From: Flavobacteriaceae bacterium
Lineage (GTDB): Bacteria; Bacteroidota; Bacteroidia; Flavobacteriales; Flavobacteriaceae
NCBI GenBank assembly: GCA_029243165.1
Contig: JAQWSN010000034.1
Span: forward strand, 1-64,000
Direction: 5' to 3'
Length of the DNA: 64,000 bases
The first letter of the stretch is position 1. Each line of letters starts with the position of its first letter. The notes under the pieces are model-generated. The model ran no database searches. It saw nothing but the letters and a program-made list of their open reading frames with translations, and was not told the origin of the DNA. Position numbers and translations under genes: made by a program. Positions 61,711 through 64,000 of this stretch are shown piece after piece.

Positions 61711-61737
61711 TTGTTTTAATATATTTTGCTATATTTG
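61711..61737 (+). promoter_or_regulatory. Promoter of the MerR/B12 regulator gene (-33 TTG, -7 TATATTTG)
   Basis: TTG at 61711-61713, a 16-nt spacer and TATATTTG at 61730-61737, 29 nt before the MerR ATG. This is a good match to the Bacteroidota promoter. Confidence 0.55.
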
Positions 61738-61766
61738 TTTAAGCTTTTAATATGTAAATAGGACAG

Positions 61767-62690
61767 ATGAAAAGGATAAGAAGCACTTTTAGTATAAAAA
61801 ACTTAGAAAATCTCTCAGGGATTAAAGCCCATACGCTACGTATTTGGGAAAAACGATACAATTTATTAGAACCTGAACGAACAGATACCAACATAAGAAG
61901 GTACAGTTTAGACAGTTTGAAACGTCTTTTAAACGTTACTCTTCTTTACAATCACGGTTTTAAAATCTCCAAAATTGCAAGCCTTAACGAAGATGAAATA
62001 CCAGAATTGATTCGAAGTATTGCTTTGAAGTCAAATTCTGAGCAAGTTGCTATCAATGCTTTTAAGCTTGCTATGATTAATTTTGATTACGATCTTTTCG
62101 ACACAAATTACAGCGAGATACTTCAACATCACGATTTTCAATATGTATTTTTAAATGTCTTTATGCCTCTAATGCGAGAATTAGGCATCCTTTGGCAAAC
62201 TGGCGCCATATCTCCTGCCCATGAACATTTCATAACTAATCTAATTAAACAAAAGATTCATCTTCAGACTGAAACACTCCAAAGGAAAAAGCCACGGCGT
62301 ACGGATCACCCTTTGTTTGTTCTCTTTTTGCCAGAAAACGAAATTCATGAATTAGGCGTTCTGTATTTAAACTACCTCATACTTAGCAGCGGTTACCGTA
62401 CTGTATTCCTTGGCCAATCACTTCAAACTTCAAGTTTAGAAACACTTTACAGCTACAATTCTAAATTTTATTTTGTATCGTACTTAACTGTTGAGCCCAA
62501 CAAAGAAGAAATTATGCCCTTCTTACAAGGTTTTTACAATGACTTGTTAGCTGACAGGGACTCTAAATTACTATTATTTGGTCCCCAGCAAATTGAAATC
62601 GATACCGATAAGCTCCCAGGACAAATCGAATTATTTCGTTCAGTAGAGTCTTTCATGGCTAAATATCTTGAGGAAATAGTTTTTGTTTAA
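61767..62690 (+). CDS. MerR family regulator with CarH-like B12-binding domains
   Basis: A 307-residue regulator. Residues 8-60 form a MerR winged helix (GIKAHTLRIWEKRYNLLEPERT; key AHTLRIWEKRY). Residues about 90-165 form a four-helix domain with the W-x9-EH motif exactly spaced (W143 to E153-H154), as in CarH. The Rossmann cobalamin-binding part keeps E192-I-H194-E-L-G197 (DxHxxG-like, axial His194), S238-Y-L240 and F271-G272 near the expected GG. These are the contacts that let CarH use adenosylcobalamin as a light sensor. It lies 65 nt before crtB, so light control of carotenoid genes is likely. Confidence 0.87.
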   Translation: MKRIRSTFSIKNLENLSGIKAHTLRIWEKRYNLLEPERTDTNIRRYSLDSLKRLLNVTLLYNHGFKISKIASLNEDEIPELIRSIALKSNSEQVAINAFKLAMINFDYDLFDTNYSEILQHHDFQYVFLNVFMPLMRELGILWQTGAISPAHEHFITNLIKQKIHLQTETLQRKKPRRTDHPLFVLFLPENEIHELGVLYLNYLILSSGYRTVFLGQSLQTSSLETLYSYNSKFYFVSYLTVEPNKEEIMPFLQGFYNDLLADRDSKLLLFGPQQIEIDTDKLPGQIELFRSVESFMAKYLEEIVFV

Positions 62691-62755
62691 TTTTTCACCT
62701 CTAAATTCATACGTTTTTGTAAATTTATTCATCTGTTTAACTATTATTTAGTACG

Positions 62756-63595
62756 ATGAAAAAGCTGTTTGATCAAATAAGTGAAGACTGTAGTAGGCTT
62801 GTTACAAAAACCTACAGTACTTCGTTTTCTATGGCAACAAAAATGTTGCATTCCTCAATAAGAAACCATATCTACAATATCTATGGCTTTGTTCGCTTTG
62901 CGGATGAAATCGTAGACAGTTTCCATAATTATCCAAAGGAATCACTTTTAGATCGCTTTGAAGAGGATCTCTATTTGAGCTTGGATCAAAAAATTAGTCT
63001 TAATCCGATTTTAAACGCTTTTCAAGAAACAGTTAATACCCATGAGATTGATATCGAATTGATCCGTGCCTTTATGAAGAGTATGCGATGGGATTTAGAC
63101 AAAAAGATTTACGATACTCAAGAAGACTATCAATCCTACATTTATGGTTCTGCAGATGTCGTGGGCTTAATGTGCTTAAAAGTCTTTGTTAAAGGAAATG
63201 AAAAGGAATACAACGAATTAAAACCCGCTGCTATGGCTTTGGGTTCCGCTTTTCAAAAGGTTAATTTTCTCAGGGATCTTAAAGATGATTATCAAGAACT
63301 TAATAGAACCTATTTCCCAAGTGTCAATTTTAATCATTTTGATGAAGCATCAAAGTCGAGTATCATCGAGGAAATTGAATCTGATTTTGAACATGCACTT
63401 AGCGGTATTTTCAAGCTTCCTGTTGAAGCTCAGTTTGGAGTTTACACTGCATACAAGTACTACAGTAAACTATTAAAAAAATTAAAGGAAACACCCTCAA
63501 TAAATATTCAAAATACACGGATTAGAGTTCCTAACTATCAGAAAATGAGTGTGTTTGCAGGTAGTTATCTAAAATACAGGTTTAACCTTCTTTAA
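62756..63595 (+). CDS. crtB: Phytoene/squalene synthase family protein, phytoene synthase
   Basis: A 279-residue prenyl synthase condensing two GGPP to phytoene, the first carotenoid-specific step. The two Asp-rich motifs are ADEIVDSF (residues about 49-56) and NFLRDLKDDYQELNRTYFP, with YGSADVVGLMCLKVF between them. The length is normal. The gene follows the MerR/B12 regulator by 65 nt and precedes crtZ by 11 nt. No consensus -7 box is visible in the 65-nt leader, which may reflect MerR control of a non-consensus promoter. Confidence 0.93.
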   Translation: MKKLFDQISEDCSRLVTKTYSTSFSMATKMLHSSIRNHIYNIYGFVRFADEIVDSFHNYPKESLLDRFEEDLYLSLDQKISLNPILNAFQETVNTHEIDIELIRAFMKSMRWDLDKKIYDTQEDYQSYIYGSADVVGLMCLKVFVKGNEKEYNELKPAAMALGSAFQKVNFLRDLKDDYQELNRTYFPSVNFNHFDEASKSSIIEEIESDFEHALSGIFKLPVEAQFGVYTAYKYYSKLLKKLKETPSINIQNTRIRVPNYQKMSVFAGSYLKYRFNLL

Positions 63596-63606
63596 AGCCA
63601 TCAACA

Positions 63607-64000
63607 ATGACTATTTTATGGATTCTTAGTCTGATTGCAACGTTTTGCTTTATGGAATTCATGGCATGGTTTTCCCACAAATACATCATGCATGGTTTTC
63701 TCTGGTCTTTACACAAAGACCATCATATCAAACACCACAAATCTTGGTTTGAGCGCAATGATTTGTTTTTTATTTTTTATGCTTTAGTAAGCTCCGGTTT
63801 TGTTGTTTTATGGGGAGAGCTAAATTTCTGGCCCGGGCTTCCGATAGCAATTGGAATTTTTCTCTACGGAATGACCTATTTTTTGGTACATGACATATTT
63901 ATCCATCAGCGTTTTAAAATTTTCAAGAAGGCAAATAGTAAATATGCAAAAGGTATTCGTCGTGCACACAAAATTCACCATAAAAACATCCACAAAGAAA
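63607..64000 (+). CDS. crtZ: Beta-carotene hydroxylase CrtZ (3' end outside window)
   Basis: The frame from ATG 63607 (MTILWILSLIATF) is open to the window end, giving 131 residues; the remainder lies outside. His clusters typical of the fatty-acid hydroxylase-like di-iron enzymes are visible: H24/H29 (SHKYIMHG), H36/H39/H40 (HKDHH), H95/H100 (VHDIFIHQR) and H121/H124/H125 (RAHKIHH). Hydrophobic segments lie near residues 3-18, 53-70 and 76-95. CrtZ hydroxylates the beta-rings to make zeaxanthin. It follows crtB by 11 nt; no crtI or crtY is inside the window. Confidence 0.9.
   Translation, partial: MTILWILSLIATFCFMEFMAWFSHKYIMHGFLWSLHKDHHIKHHKSWFERNDLFFIFYALVSSGFVVLWGELNFWPGLPIAIGIFLYGMTYFLVHDIFIHQRFKIFKKANSKYAKGIRRAHKIHHKNIHKE

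Noticed and set aside
1-64000. CRISPR arrays, insertion sequences, prophage, rRNA
   Set aside because: No regular direct-repeat array, transposase, integrase, phage structural gene or rRNA sequence was recognised on either strand.

Overview
The window looks like a chromosomal segment from a marine-type member of the Flavobacteriaceae (Bacteroidota). The evidence is AT-rich coding DNA, dense gene packing with many 1-14 nt overlaps, Bacteroidota-type -7 promoter boxes (TAnnTTTG) in front of at least 17 transcription units, the gliding genes gldF and gldG, a fused 2-oxoacid dehydrogenase E1, a sulfonolipid-type gene pair and a carotenoid locus. I see no insertion sequence, prophage, CRISPR array or rRNA. 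No gene-free stretch exceeds 300 nt; the longest, about 255 nt, lies upstream of prfB.

Layout. 1-1.5 kb: the 3' end of a MutS2-like gene, a DCC-family protein and mscL. 1.5-15.9 kb, mostly on the minus strand: a dicarboxylate/amino-acid symporter, aroC, a YdiJ-like FAD/Fe-S dehydrogenase, a rhomboid protease, an ALDH7-type dehydrogenase, a DUF1338 (HglS-like) dioxygenase, a saccharopine-dehydrogenase-like enzyme, glmM and an OprB-type porin; a TlpA-like lipoprotein and an LpxL-like acyltransferase lie on plus. 16-30.5 kb, mostly plus: AcpH-like phosphodiesterase, gamma-glutamyltransferase, uvrA, a LOG-family protein, a degenerate M1-peptidase/beta-barrel protein, fused E1 alpha/beta, holA (minus), an HsdR-N nuclease-like protein, a GT2 and an OmpA-like lipoprotein with a clear terminator. 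30.6-40.9 kb: a YggS-like PLP protein, an exonuclease/GIY-YIG fusion, a voltage-gated-type K+ channel, miaA, purC-phoH (minus), a SAM hydroxide adenosyltransferase with gldF-gldG, and dnaN. 40.9-48.9 kb (minus): a CapA/CapB-like pair, an S9 peptidase, threonine aldolase and a secreted zinc protease. 49-59 kb: prfB with its programmed frameshift, HAD, GNAT, then dnaB, accA, DMT exporter, LptF/G permease and tgt on minus, and split transketolase on plus. 59-64 kb: an FKBP lipoprotein, an Hsp15-like S4 protein, a PyrR-like phosphoribosyltransferase, aroK, three tRNAs, and a B12-type MerR regulator next to crtB and a truncated crtZ.

Three groups look functionally coherent. (1) Saccharopine dehydrogenase, ALDH7, DUF1338 dioxygenase and the YdiJ-like dehydrogenase could carry lysine carbon from saccharopine via 2-aminoadipate, 2-oxoadipate and D-2-hydroxyglutarate to 2-oxoglutarate; the first reductase and the aminoadipate aminotransferase are not in the window. 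(2) A cysteate-synthase-like enzyme and a serine-palmitoyltransferase-like acyltransferase form a two-gene operon that fits capnine (sulfonolipid) synthesis, 1.3 kb from gldFG. (3) A MerR protein with a CarH-like W-x9-EH motif and cobalamin-binding site sits directly before crtB-crtZ, which suggests light- and B12-dependent control of carotenoids. Most remaining genes are housekeeping.
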